Positions 26,995-36,624 of a stretch of 64,000 nucleotides of DNA are shown piece by piece (positions within the stretch are counted from its first letter, which is position 1; the number at the start of each line of letters is the position of its first letter). The translations under genes and the position numbers were made by a program. This stretch comes from JAFNAG01 sp963721405 (GTDB lineage Bacteria > Acidobacteriota > UBA6911), in NCBI GenBank assembly GCA_963721405.1, contig CAVRJA010000010.1, positions 62,001-126,000 on the forward strand, read 5' to 3'. The notes beneath the pieces were generated by a model that saw only the letters and a program-made list of their open reading frames with translations, was not told where the DNA came from and searched no databases.

Positions 26995-29790
26995 TTATTC
27001 CTGCCGGAGGGCGAGGACGGGATTGATCGTGGTCGCCCGGTGTGCCGGCAGATACGTCGCCGCTGCGGCTACCACGGTCATGAAAAGGGCCGCCGCAGCA
27101 TAGGTGACCGGGTCGGTCGCCTCCACTCCGAAAAGGAGTGAAGATAAGTAGCGGGTTCCGGCCCAGGCGGCGCCCAGCCCCAGGACAATACCGGACATCG
27201 AGAGCAGAGCGCCTTGTCGCATCACCAGCCCCAGTACATTGGAGGGCTGCGCCCCGAGTGCCATTCTGATGCCGATCTCCCGCGTGCACTGCGCCACCTG
27301 GTACGAAAAAACGCCGTAGATGCCCACGGCAGCCAGCACGAGCGCCAGGCCGGCGAAGATCCCGAGCAGCACCGCATAGAAACGCGGCTGCGCGACTGAA
27401 TTGGAAATGCGCTGCTTCAGGCTGGAGATGTTGTACATCGGGAGTTGCGGATCCAGGGAGGCCAGTTGAGCGCGGATGGCCGGGACCAACGCCATCGGAT
27501 CGCCGTTGGTCCGTGCGACCAGGGTCATGGACGACATCGGTCCTTCCATCGTGAACATGCGGGAAAACTGCCTGACCGGAAGGTACATTTCCGGCATCGG
27601 CTTGGAATCGAGCCCCTGGGGCCTCACATCTGCGACGACGCCGATAATCTCGCGCTCATCCCCGAGGCTGAACTGCCGGCCTACAGGATTTTCGCCATTG
27701 AGGAAGCGCTGTACCAGCGACTCATTGACGATGGCCACCGGACTTGCGCCTTCGCGGTCCTGATCCGTGAAATCGCGTCCGTTCAAGAGCCGGATCGACA
27801 TTGCCTTGATAAAGCCGGGGCTGACCAGGCGGATGCCCGCGATGGTCTGAGCAGCCGGATCCGTGCTCCGGGGCCCTCCCCGCATGGCAAAACTCATCGC
27901 CATCATCGCGGAGGACATCGGCATGGAATTCGTCGCGCCCGCCGCCTGCACGCCCGGCAAACGTCGCACGCTGTCCAGGAGCTGGTCATAAAATCCCAGC
28001 TGCGCCTCTGCCTGAGCATAACGGGTTCGTGGCAGACTGAGCTGCAGCGATAGAACACCTTCCGGATCGTACCCCGGTTTCTGCCGGATCAGGCGGACAA
28101 AACTGTTTGCCAGCAGTCCTGCGCCCACCAGCAGAACCAACGCCAGGGCAAACTCCACAACCACCAGGAGGCTGCGCACCTTGTTCCGCCGGAAGGGATG
28201 CAGACCCGCGGATGCCTGGGCCTCGCCCTCCTTCAGCAGGTTCATCAAATCCGTACGCGAGCTCTTGAGGGCGGGGGCAAGGCCGAACAAAACGCCCGTG
28301 ACCAGCGAGAGTGCCACTGAGAACGCGAATGCACGCAAATCGATGCTGATGTCCTCCAGGTGGGGAATATTGCCGGGAGTGAGCCGGCGGAGAAGCGTGA
28401 TGCCCCAATACCCGAGAAGGAACCCTGCCATCCCTCCCAATAATCCGAGGAGCACGCTTTCCGTCAGCATCTGCCGGATGATCCTCATGCGTCCGGCGCC
28501 CATCGACACACGGATAGCGATCTCCTTCTGACGGTCGACGGCGCGGGACAGGAGCAGGTTGGCGACATTGGCGCACGCGACCAGCAACACCAGACCGACT
28601 GCGACAACCAGGACCAGGAGTGCGGGCCGGACCTGCCTCATCGACTGTTCGCGAAGCGTCGTCAACTGAACCGAACCGCTGGTAACCATAAAACCGGAGC
28701 CGGCCCCCGGCCCCGCCCCCCGCGTCCCTTCGGAGGGCGTTTGCCCCGGGCCTGCCATCCTCATGACTTGCCGTTGCTCGGGTCCCTCGCCCCGCCCGGG
28801 CAATCCCGGTTGCGGCCCCGGTGATTCCTGAGTTTCCGGCCCGGCACGGAACACTCGCTGCATTCCCCTTTGCCTGGGCTGACCCGGCGAAGTCAGCTCC
28901 TTGCCCGGCGTCTTTCGCGCGGGCAGGTCCATCTCCGTATCAGGCGGACGCATCATTTTCTTTATTTCCGCCGCGGCCCCGGGACGAGGCGGTTCCCCTT
29001 CCCGAGCCGGACCGCCGGCGCCCCGAGCGGATGGTTGCATGAAGCCGTCGGATCGGCGCTGCAGCAACGTCGAGCCCTCCGCCTGCGCCTGGGCGATGGT
29101 CGCACCCGGCCTGAGCCTTGCGACGGCAGGGGCCATCATGATGCGGTGGACAGTGGCCGACTGCAGTGGCGGTTCGAGTACGAGCGGCGCCCAGTATTCG
29201 GCCTGGTTGTTGGGGAATTCGAATTCCGGCCGCATGATTCCCACCACGGCGTAATCGTTGCCGTCGAGCTTGATGTAGCTGTTGAGAACGCCTGGAGCCT
29301 TGCCGAATCGGTTCGCCCACGTGTTGTAACTCAGCATCACGACCCGGTTACTCCCCGCTTTTTCCTCCTCTTCACGCAGGAACCGGCCCATCAACGGTTG
29401 CACGCGCAACAGGGGAAACAAAGCAGGCGAGACCCGCGCCCCATTCAGGCGCACCGGTTCGGACACTCCGGTGAGGGTCGTCGTATCGTTGACGTACATG
29501 GCCATCTGCTCGAACATCCTGGTAGCAGAGCGCCAGGTCTGAAAATCATCGGACGAAATCGCGGCGGTCCGCTTGGGGAGGCCCGCCACCTCGCGAGTCT
29601 GATCGATGGTGACGATGCTATTGGGATCCTGGTAAGGCGGCGGCGTCAGCAGGAGCGTGTTCACCACACTGAAGATCGCGACATTCGGCCCGATCCCGAG
29701 CGCCAGGGCCAGGACGGCAATGATCGCAAATCCCGGATTTCGTGCCAGCATTCTCACCGCCTGGCGCACGTCCTGAAAGAAGGTCTCCAT
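26995..29790 (-). CDS. MacB/FtsX-like ABC transporter permease (ADOP type)
   Basis: A 931-residue permease with a transmembrane helix near the N-terminus (FAIIAVLALALGIGPNVAIF), a MacB-like periplasmic core, three helices around 400-520 and a second domain with helices near the C-terminus (about 820-915). N-terminal VRQAVRMLARNPGF and the double MacB-PCD/FtsX layout fit the ADOP group common in Acidobacteriota. Residues about 270-375 are a Pro/Gly/Arg-rich insert not expected in the fold. No ATPase is adjacent. Strong GGAGGAGT precedes the ATG. Confidence 0.9.
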   Translation of the reverse strand: METFFQDVRQAVRMLARNPGFAIIAVLALALGIGPNVAIFSVVNTLLLTPPPYQDPNSIVTIDQTREVAGLPKRTAAISSDDFQTWRSATRMFEQMAMYVNDTTTLTGVSEPVRLNGARVSPALFPLLRVQPLMGRFLREEEEKAGSNRVVMLSYNTWANRFGKAPGVLNSYIKLDGNDYAVVGIMRPEFEFPNNQAEYWAPLVLEPPLQSATVHRIMMAPAVARLRPGATIAQAQAEGSTLLQRRSDGFMQPSARGAGGPAREGEPPRPGAAAEIKKMMRPPDTEMDLPARKTPGKELTSPGQPRQRGMQRVFRAGPETQESPGPQPGLPGRGEGPEQRQVMRMAGPGQTPSEGTRGAGPGAGSGFMVTSGSVQLTTLREQSMRQVRPALLVLVVAVGLVLLVACANVANLLLSRAVDRQKEIAIRVSMGAGRMRIIRQMLTESVLLGLLGGMAGFLLGYWGITLLRRLTPGNIPHLEDISIDLRAFAFSVALSLVTGVLFGLAPALKSSRTDLMNLLKEGEAQASAGLHPFRRNKVRSLLVVVEFALALVLLVGAGLLANSFVRLIRQKPGYDPEGVLSLQLSLPRTRYAQAEAQLGFYDQLLDSVRRLPGVQAAGATNSMPMSSAMMAMSFAMRGGPRSTDPAAQTIAGIRLVSPGFIKAMSIRLLNGRDFTDQDREGASPVAIVNESLVQRFLNGENPVGRQFSLGDEREIIGVVADVRPQGLDSKPMPEMYLPVRQFSRMFTMEGPMSSMTLVARTNGDPMALVPAIRAQLASLDPQLPMYNISSLKQRISNSVAQPRFYAVLLGIFAGLALVLAAVGIYGVFSYQVAQCTREIGIRMALGAQPSNVLGLVMRQGALLSMSGIVLGLGAAWAGTRYLSSLLFGVEATDPVTYAAAALFMTVVAAAATYLPAHRATTINPVLALRQE

Positions 29791-29898
29791 GATTACTCCT
29801 CCGGTCCCGGATTGGATATGGGTCCCGCGCCACGATTAAGATACTTCTATTACGGCATATCACTCGAGTAGTTGCCAGAAATATCCCACGCCGCGTCC

Positions 29899-30471
29899 CT
29901 ACTTGCGATAGTCAAGAGGGGGCTTGCGGTCGCCGATCACGGGCTTATAGGTGAAGTCGCTTCGGCGCTGGTCGAATTCCGTGCGCGCCTTCTCGATGTG
30001 AGCCGGATCCTGGAAAAGTTCCACGCCGGTGAGAGCCATTGTCTTCGCGGCGACTATCATGCCTTTGATTCCGATCGACATGCCGTCGCATGCGGTCGCC
30101 TGCCAGGTGTGCGCGGATGTGCCGGGCACCCAGGTGGCCGTCGTGAACTCGGTGGTAGGCACATTCCAGCTCACATCCCCCAGGTCCGTAGATGCGGGGG
30201 TGAGGTCCGTCTCCGGCGGCAGTATCTGCGCCTCCGATCCCAGGGGTTGAGCCGGGCTGAGCATGGTCTTGCGCAGCGCCTCGGCAAAAGCGCGCTCCTC
30301 GTCCGTGTACTTGACACCGCCGACGCGCTGGAGGTTCCTGGTCTGCATTTCGGCAAGGTAGCCATTGGGGAGCAGGTAGCATCTTTGAGCCATGGGCCCC
30401 ATCCGTGGGTATTTCAAGACCCCCGCTTTGAAGGTGGCGCTTGACGCTTCCGAGCCGGCCCAGAATAGCAC
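29899..30471 (-). pseudogene. C-terminal remnant of an AbgB-like M20 amidohydrolase
   Basis: About 190 residues match only the last part of aminobenzoyl-glutamate hydrolase subunit B-like M20D peptidases: YLAEMQTRNLQRVGGVKYTD, STDLGDVSWNVPTTEFTTAT and TSAHTWQATACDGMSIGIKG. The metal-binding N-terminal domain and most of the dimerisation domain are missing, and the frame upstream of 30471 has no recognisable sequence. The only start is a GTG. Interpreted as a 5'-truncated relic, cut close to where the chain re-enters the catalytic domain. Confidence 0.72.
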
Positions 30472-30666
30472 CGGTTACCGCACGGGGCAACCAAGACCAG
30501 GGACGGCCTGGATCGCAAGATGAGTCGTTCCGTATTGTATAGACGGGAGTCGTGGTGTCTAATTCCCATAGTGTAACGTACCGCCTCCAGGAGGTGCGAC
30601 ACGACGAATCAGACCGGAACAATTGGCAGGCTTTCCCCCGATTAACAAACTCAAGGAGGCAGACTC

Positions 30667-31206
30667 ATGATCAGGAAAGTGTTAGGGCTGGCGATGCTGC
30701 TGGCAATTGCTGCGGCTGCCTTGGCCCAGCAACCGGTCGCGCCCCAGACGCAATTGAAAGTCGGCGACATTGCTCCTGACTTCACGCTGACGGACAACAA
30801 CCGGAACCAGGTCAAGCTGAGCGATTTCAGGGGCAAGAAGAACGTGATTCTTGCTTTTTACGTGCTTGCGTTCACAGGCGGCTGAGAGCGTGAGTTGAAG
30901 CAATATCAGGCTGATATTGCAAAGTTCGAGGCTTCCGACACACAAGTGCTCGGCATCAGCGTTGACAGCGGTCCGGCCAATGCGCACTGGGCCAAGGAGC
31001 TCGGCGTGACTTTCCCGGTGCTCAGCGATTTCAAACGCACCGTAGTCAAGGAGTATGGCATTTACAACGAGTCTCAAGGGTACGCCAATCGCGCTACTTT
31101 CGTGGTAGACAAGCAGGGAATCATCCGCAAAATCGAACAAGGCAACACTGCGATTGATCCCAGCGGCGCTTATGAGGCGTGCAGCGTGCTCGACAGGAAG
31201 AAGTAG
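30667..31206 (+). CDS. Peroxiredoxin with predicted selenocysteine (TGA at 30883-30885)
   Basis: AhpC/TSA-type thioredoxin-fold peroxidase, exported (signal VLGLAMLLAIAAAALAQQ). Read through one in-frame TGA, it gives 179 residues that fit the family from end to end: VGDIAPDFTLTDNN, NVILAFYVLAFTGG, then Sec73, then ERELKQYQADIAKF and LGISVDSGPANAHWAKELGV. The TGA falls exactly at the peroxidatic Cys of the T-x-x-C motif. A hairpin with GG in its apical loop begins 14 nt after the TGA. Without read-through only 72 residues would be made, lacking most of the fold. AAGGAGG precedes the ATG. A Cys at the C-terminus (YEACSVL) could resolve the selenenic acid. A TGC-to-TGA nonsense mutation is the alternative. 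Confidence 0.85.
30900..30920 (+). promoter_or_regulatory. bSECIS-like hairpin
   Basis: GCAATATCAG (30900-30909) and CTGATATTGC (30911-30920) are perfectly complementary around G30910. The natural fold is an 8-9 bp stem with a loop of GGC or AGGCT. The loop GG is 24-25 nt after the TGA, inside the range known for bacterial SECIS elements, which SelB recognises through a small apical loop with G at its start. It lies in the coding frame (codons KQYQADIA). Confidence 0.75.
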
Positions 31207-31570
31207 CACTCATTCCAACGGGGGATTCTTCACTTTCCGGGGATCACGGACAGGAAGGAAAGGCTGTCGCTGCCGCAGATCTCGGCGGCCAAGAGCGGGC
31301 CACTGGATCGAATCTCGTCCCGTCCTCCCGCCAGGCCCGCCGTTGCAGGGATCCATTGATACAGCAGAGCCACACGCTGTTCACCGGGTGCGAGGTCTGC
31401 CGTATAGACTCCCAGAGAATCTCTCTCCAACGTCTGAATCGCAGTTCTCTCTCCATGGAGATGGTTGTGACTGGCATTTCTGCTATATTCTGCATGCGCA
31501 CATGCCAAGCACGATGGTGACCTCCAGCGTTAGAACCAACTCGAATGGCTGATTTCTCTGAGGACGGCAT
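31207..31570. other. Spacer without a supported gene
   Basis: No firm gene. A minus-strand frame (31230-31508) includes GVYTADLAPGEQRVALLYQW, which looks protein-like and could be a relic, but it has no start context or recognised family. Confidence 0.4.
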
Positions 31571-31900
31571 ATGGAAATTTGTGATGTGCCTTTTTGTACT
31601 ACCGACTGGTCCACTATTCTGCCGACGGAACATCCCGGTGAGCGAGGGATTGCCTACTGGCGCACCCTGGAAGCCGGCAATATTCGCGTGCGAATGGTGG
31701 AATACAGCGCAGGTTACGTTGCGAATCATTGGTGCGAGCGTGGACATGTCCTCCTCGTGCTCGAAGGCGAACTGACGACCGACCTGAAGAACGGCGAATC
31801 CTTCGTCCTCAAGCCGGGGAGCAGCTACCAGGTTGCCGACAAAGCAGCGCCCCACCGTTCGCGAACGGAAAAGGGCGCAAAGCTCTTCATCGTGGATTAA
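31571..31900 (+). CDS. DHCW-motif-type small cupin
   Basis: A 109-residue single-domain cupin. The signature region reads YVANHWCERGHVLLVLEGEL, close to the DHCW motif that names the family, with Asn in place of the Asp. It supplies the His and Glu metal ligands of cupin motif 1. Motif 2 is around SYQVADKAAPHRSRTEKGA. These proteins are uncharacterised and probably bind a metal. The first residues (MEICDVPFCTTDWSTI) are typical, supporting the start. Confidence 0.85.
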   Translation: MEICDVPFCTTDWSTILPTEHPGERGIAYWRTLEAGNIRVRMVEYSAGYVANHWCERGHVLLVLEGELTTDLKNGESFVLKPGSSYQVADKAAPHRSRTEKGAKLFIVD

Positions 31901-31973
31901 TGTGGTTCGCAGGGCATCGCTGCGAACCTCAGGCTTCTGCTGGAAACGCAGCAGCTGCCGCGGGGCATATGCT

Positions 31974-34900
31974 TCAGCGCGACACCAGGGGCAGAGGCGT
32001 TCCCGTCGAGGAAAAAAACTTCAATCCGCTCAGTGATGATCCTGCGCCGGGATTGAGTATTATGAACTCTGACAGATACCCGCCGCCATCGGCCAGATGC
32101 GGGAAGAAGAGGCTGCTCGCCGCCCCAAGCCGCGTAAGGTCGAGCACTGGCAATGTGGACAGAAGGAATCTGTCCGCCGCATTCGTGGAACGCATTGCCA
32201 TTGTGGCCACCGGAACATTGGATTCGAGGAGCAGGGTGCCGCGGAAGCCCTGCGGCAAATCCGGTACCAGCTCCGATGCAAAGAGCGAGGTTTGATGCGC
32301 CGGATCCAGCGAAAAGGTTCGGACGGTGCCGCGCGCCTCCCCCTGCAGGTTCGCTGCTGTCACCGTCAGAGCTGCGGGCTGGGTCCCGGGATTTACGAGC
32401 GCCACCCCGGCATCGTGATTGTTGCGCCGGTCGACATAAACCCGAATTCGTGGCGACGGCTCGGCGGGAGGAACGCCGGTGGTGGCCACGATTCTCCCGC
32501 CCTGCGAAAAAGCGAAGATCGCGCCGGCGGTTGGCGCCCGCAGAGGGCTGTCGGGACGGACTATGACAAAGCCGGTGCGGGGAGTCGCGGAAATGCTGTT
32601 GGTGGTGACCACGAGGCTTCCGTCCGGCTCCAGGCGATAGGGAACGTTCCCCCCCGAAGCTCCGCTGATACCCAGATCAAGTTCCCGCCCGTCGGGATCG
32701 CGGAACTCGAGTCTCCCCGAGAGCGCAGTGGAGCCGGGATTAACCAGAAGAACATCGGTGGTGTACCCGCCGCCGGCGGCGACCTGCGGGAGATACAGGG
32801 AGTTCGCCTGTGGCGGCGAGTCAAGGTTCGCTACCGGTTCGGTGGTGATCAGGAATTCTCCGGCCTCATTCAAAAGCGTGCGCAGCGCCACAACCGCAAT
32901 CGGCGTGTTCGACCGCACCGTGATGCTGCCTTTGAATTGCGGCGGCAGAATCGCTCCGGGGAAGAGGTCCCGGACAAAACGCGCCATCTGATTGTGGGCA
33001 GCCAGGCTTTGAGGCCCGCTCGCCACCAACTTCCCGGCGGCGTCGCGCAGCTCGACCGTAATAACGGCAGCCGCAGCCGGCGCGGCAATCCCGACGCCGG
33101 TATTGACGGCAGGCGAGATTTCGGCGAAGCAGCGGGCGCGCAGGACGGGTTCGGTGGCAGGGACGGCAGCCTCGCTGACCACCTTGCCGTTGGCGCGCAC
33201 GGTCATGATGAGCGTGCCGGAAACGGATGGCGTCGACGATTCCAGCGCGGCGAAGCCCGTAGAAACGGGCGTTCCTTCAGATCCGCCGCTCGCGTAAGCG
33301 CGGCCGCCGTTTCCAGTGAGCGTCTCCGCAACGGACGAGAGACCGAAACGCAAGGCGGTGGACACCGAACCGCGATTTTCGGTCGCGCTCTTGTACAGAG
33401 ATTCCCACCCTTGACGTATGGCGGCGATCCGGTCAATGTCCGACCGGTTGACATCCTTCTGCGCCGGCACAACCAGCACGAACGCGTGTCGAAGCGAGGT
33501 CGGCGCCGCACCGTAGGCCGGGGATCGTTCTCCGTCGCTCTCGATGATCTGCTCGATCGCTATCTCACGGGGCGTGCCGGCAACCGTGATATTGTCGCCG
33601 GTGTATTTCCCCGTATTGAAATCAAAGTATCTGGAGCAGGGGGCCGAATCCCGGGTCTTGAGGATCGCGTAGCTCATCTGCGGCTTCGCATCCCACCAGT
33701 ACTTCAGGTCTTCGACTGTGCTGATGACATACGGATCGGGTCCGGTCTCGATATGACCGCTGTGCTCAATGTAGCTGGCGCTGTAACTCATCAGGTCGGA
33801 AGTCGAGCCCGATCCCAATCTCACCCAGAAGCTCCGGAAGCGATCCTGGCTGCCGGGAGTCTGCCGCGGATCCCTGATCGCATTGTCCGACAGGCCAAAT
33901 GTGGAGGCGAGGGCTTCGATCGTCCCGGTGGCGATCGGCTGGGCCTGCGTGATCAGCGTAATGGGTCCGACCTCACCCGCGGGCCGCAGTCCCATCAGGT
34001 ATTGATCCAGGCGGCTGTAACGGCGGCTCTCGTCAAGCGCGGTGAAGCGGAGATTTCCTTCATCCCGCCACTCGTTCCCCTCCATAAACGAAGCTTCGGA
34101 GTTTAAAAAGTAGCTCCAGTGATCGTAATCCCGGCCGAGGAGCGACCCGGAGAAACCCTTGTTGAAACGGTAATAAACATAAGCAAGGAAGCGGTGTCCC
34201 CACTCTTCCCCGATCAGGCTCAAAACGCTGTGATTCAGGTCGCCGATCCGTTCCGTCATGTCCTGCGGGTATTTGGAGAGGGCGTTGAGGTTCACTATGC
34301 TCTGCAGCCTGCTGGCACTCCCGGTTTCGACGCCGTAATCCCGGATTGACTGGCCTGTCCCCCTGACGTCGTTGCGCACTCCAAGCGAATAGGCGAACGC
34401 ATCCCCGGCGATGTCTGCCGCGACATCGCTCGCGCCGAAGATCACCAGGCCGTCGTAGTCGTCCTCGTGGGAGCGGTAGAACCTGCGCGCCACCGCAAGA
34501 GGGTTCAACTCCATCGCCGAGTACATCTGGTAAATGGGAGCCTCCGTGAGAGCTTCCCATACGGGCGCCGAACTGAAAGGAATGTTCAGGCCCCAAGTCT
34601 GTTCTCCGTTGGAGATTCCCGTGATCCCCTCTTTGGTCTCCAGGCCGAAGTAGTGGAACTGAATGATGCCATCAGGGGACAACACCAACTGGAAGGTGTT
34701 GTATTCGGAGGTTGAAATAGCAGGCACCCACTGCCACGTGACCACGACCCGCGCGGTCGTCGCGTTGACATAAACGCCGTCGCCGGCCTCCGGATCGAGA
34801 TCGGCCCACAGCGGCGCAATCCTCGGCCTTCCCAAGGTGAATGCAGACTCGGACCAGTATCCCGAGGATTCGCCGGCGCCAAAAGAAACGCTGCCGTTGG

Positions 34901-36026
34901 AGTTGACGAAAAAGGTGGTGTATTGCTGTCCGTAAAATTTAAACGCGAACGGCAGTGTGCGATAGACACAGTCATCGTCGCCGAGCTCGACCCGCTCTCC
35001 CAGGTCGGACTTGGAGCCCACGGCGCCGACGAGTACATCGTAGCTTCCCGTCACGGTCGGCCGGAATTCCAGGGATTTCTGAACGAGATCGAAGCTGCCC
35101 AGGATCAGGGACCCGTCGTCGTGAAGGACTGCGACCCCCTGGCTGTCGAAATCCGGCGGCGCCGCGATGGGAGCCTCGGGCGGGATCGATGGGAGGGAGA
35201 GCAAGTCCGTCGCACGCAAAGCCGGCAGCCTGGCGGGAAGTGTGTCGGTATAGGTGCGCTTCTGCACAAGGCCTTCCAGCTCCAGCGTGTGGAGCCTTGT
35301 GGCTTTCATGGTCTCAAACCGCGCGCTCCGGCCTAGGTCTTTGATCGGGGCCCAACTCTGCGCGCGATCCGCGGAGCGAAACAGGAGGCTGCGCTTCAAA
35401 TGCGAGTGGACAGGCACCGTCAGAAGCGCATAGACCCGGTCGGGGTCCGCGGAATCGGCCGCCAGCAGGGGAGGCTCGGTCCGATTTGCCAGCGGCAGCG
35501 GCAAGCCGCCGAAGGCCGGGCGCCAACTCAATCCGGAATCGTCGGAACGATAAATTCCTTCGGCCTCGGCAGCGCAGTATAGCGATTTCCCGTCGGCGGC
35601 GCCGGTCATGGCAACCACCTGGGCAACGACCGCTGCCCCGATGGAGTGAGGGAGGCCGTGGTTGACTTCGGCCCAAAGGCTCCCGCGATCGGCGCTGCGG
35701 AAGAGCCCGTGCCGGAGTGTGGAAACAAAGACGGGGCCGCCGGGAGTCGGCGCCCACACCCTCTGTGGCTCGGCATCCCGGACGGCAAGAACATGCCGAT
35801 GCCAGCTCGTGCCGGCGTCTTCGGAATGATACAGGCCGCGATTCGTGACGCTCCAGATGCTGCCGCTGCGGACCGGGTCCGGAGCCGAGCTGAGGACCGC
35901 GCCTGTCCCTACCGGAAGCCGCGCCATGCGTCCTTTCAACACGATAGTGCCGGTGAGGGTCAGCAGTATGGCCAGGATGATGCCAAGGAAACGTGGGAGC
36001 TGGAAGCAGAGCCGCGAGAATCTCAT
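31974..36026 (-). CDS. Very large secreted multidomain protein (1350 aa)
   Basis: N-terminal hydrophobic anchor or signal (FLGIILAILLTLTGTIVL). Residues about 55-270 hold BNR/sortilin-like repeats (YHSEDAGTSWHR, FRSADRGSLW, YRSDDSGLSW, FRSADRAQSW). Around 330-480 is a nidogen-like stretch (LPFAFKFYGQQYTTFFVNSN). Residues about 490-800 resemble a metallopeptidase-like domain, but the candidate site reads IGEEWGHRF, with Glu in place of the first His of HExxH. The C-terminus has two copies of a Gly-Gly-Gly-Tyr beta module (YLPQVAAGGGYTTDVLLVNP; FFPHLADGGGYLSEFIILNP). Start ATG at 36026 with GAGGTG upstream; the ORF's earlier start at 36317 was rejected. Confidence 0.8.
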   Translation of the reverse strand: MRFSRLCFQLPRFLGIILAILLTLTGTIVLKGRMARLPVGTGAVLSSAPDPVRSGSIWSVTNRGLYHSEDAGTSWHRHVLAVRDAEPQRVWAPTPGGPVFVSTLRHGLFRSADRGSLWAEVNHGLPHSIGAAVVAQVVAMTGAADGKSLYCAAEAEGIYRSDDSGLSWRPAFGGLPLPLANRTEPPLLAADSADPDRVYALLTVPVHSHLKRSLLFRSADRAQSWAPIKDLGRSARFETMKATRLHTLELEGLVQKRTYTDTLPARLPALRATDLLSLPSIPPEAPIAAPPDFDSQGVAVLHDDGSLILGSFDLVQKSLEFRPTVTGSYDVLVGAVGSKSDLGERVELGDDDCVYRTLPFAFKFYGQQYTTFFVNSNGSVSFGAGESSGYWSESAFTLGRPRIAPLWADLDPEAGDGVYVNATTARVVVTWQWVPAISTSEYNTFQLVLSPDGIIQFHYFGLETKEGITGISNGEQTWGLNIPFSSAPVWEALTEAPIYQMYSAMELNPLAVARRFYRSHEDDYDGLVIFGASDVAADIAGDAFAYSLGVRNDVRGTGQSIRDYGVETGSASRLQSIVNLNALSKYPQDMTERIGDLNHSVLSLIGEEWGHRFLAYVYYRFNKGFSGSLLGRDYDHWSYFLNSEASFMEGNEWRDEGNLRFTALDESRRYSRLDQYLMGLRPAGEVGPITLITQAQPIATGTIEALASTFGLSDNAIRDPRQTPGSQDRFRSFWVRLGSGSTSDLMSYSASYIEHSGHIETGPDPYVISTVEDLKYWWDAKPQMSYAILKTRDSAPCSRYFDFNTGKYTGDNITVAGTPREIAIEQIIESDGERSPAYGAAPTSLRHAFVLVVPAQKDVNRSDIDRIAAIRQGWESLYKSATENRGSVSTALRFGLSSVAETLTGNGGRAYASGGSEGTPVSTGFAALESSTPSVSGTLIMTVRANGKVVSEAAVPATEPVLRARCFAEISPAVNTGVGIAAPAAAAVITVELRDAAGKLVASGPQSLAAHNQMARFVRDLFPGAILPPQFKGSITVRSNTPIAVVALRTLLNEAGEFLITTEPVANLDSPPQANSLYLPQVAAGGGYTTDVLLVNPGSTALSGRLEFRDPDGRELDLGISGASGGNVPYRLEPDGSLVVTTNSISATPRTGFVIVRPDSPLRAPTAGAIFAFSQGGRIVATTGVPPAEPSPRIRVYVDRRNNHDAGVALVNPGTQPAALTVTAANLQGEARGTVRTFSLDPAHQTSLFASELVPDLPQGFRGTLLLESNVPVATMAMRSTNAADRFLLSTLPVLDLTRLGAASSLFFPHLADGGGYLSEFIILNPGAGSSLSGLKFFSSTGTPLPLVSR

Positions 36027-36411
36027 TTTCACCTCGATCAGGCTGGATAAAGGCCGAAATTCAACAGATGACGGATCCGTCCGTATGCTCAAGAACGGGA
36101 AGCTGAGCTTCGGAGGTTCAGTTTTCAACGATCGGATATGTGAATGATTCCGTCGCCAGGCTCTCCGGGGGAATCGCAGAGGGGTGCGAGGACGCTTCAA
36201 TATCTGACAATTTGCAGGGATTTGGCAAGGGAAAACCGCCTTGCACGGGCAAGCCGGACTGTGCTGAAGCATCCGGCCGTCGTCTGGTCGACGGAGGTGA
36301 GCGCAGCCCGGCTTCAATCTTGATGGGTTCCGCCAGTTTTACCCGGAACCGTCATCCTTTTGGGATTCCCTTAAAAATGCGGCTCTTGGAGGCCTATGTC
36401 AGAAGATCTGA

Positions 36412-36624
36412 ATTTACAGCATCGGGAGGGAAATCAGTCACGAGCCGTCTCTTCATCTCAACCTTCTCCTGTCACTCCTTTTGATAATGTCATTCTTCAT
36501 CCTTGTCGGACTGCGCTTTGCTTTTACAGTTCCGGCCGATCTCAAAACAAATTGGATCTTTAAAATGGCAGATAAGCTGAAACTGGAGAGATTATATGGA
36601 GAGGGCCACTGGACGTCAAGATAG
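36412..36624 (+). pseudogene. C-terminal fragment of a membrane protein
   Basis: A frame without proper start encodes LHLNLLLSLLLIMSFFILVG, then LRFAFTVPADLKTNWIFKMA, and stops at 36624. The helix followed by V-P-x-x-L-x-x-N-W-I-F resembles the end of acidobacterial membrane proteins remembered from other genomes, but the family cannot be named. It overlaps the next remnant and lies in a relic-rich stretch. Confidence 0.4.

Noticed and set aside
32097..34106. 669-codon plus-strand ORF
   Set aside because: Entirely antisense to the 1350-residue protein; Arg/Gly-rich composition without domains.
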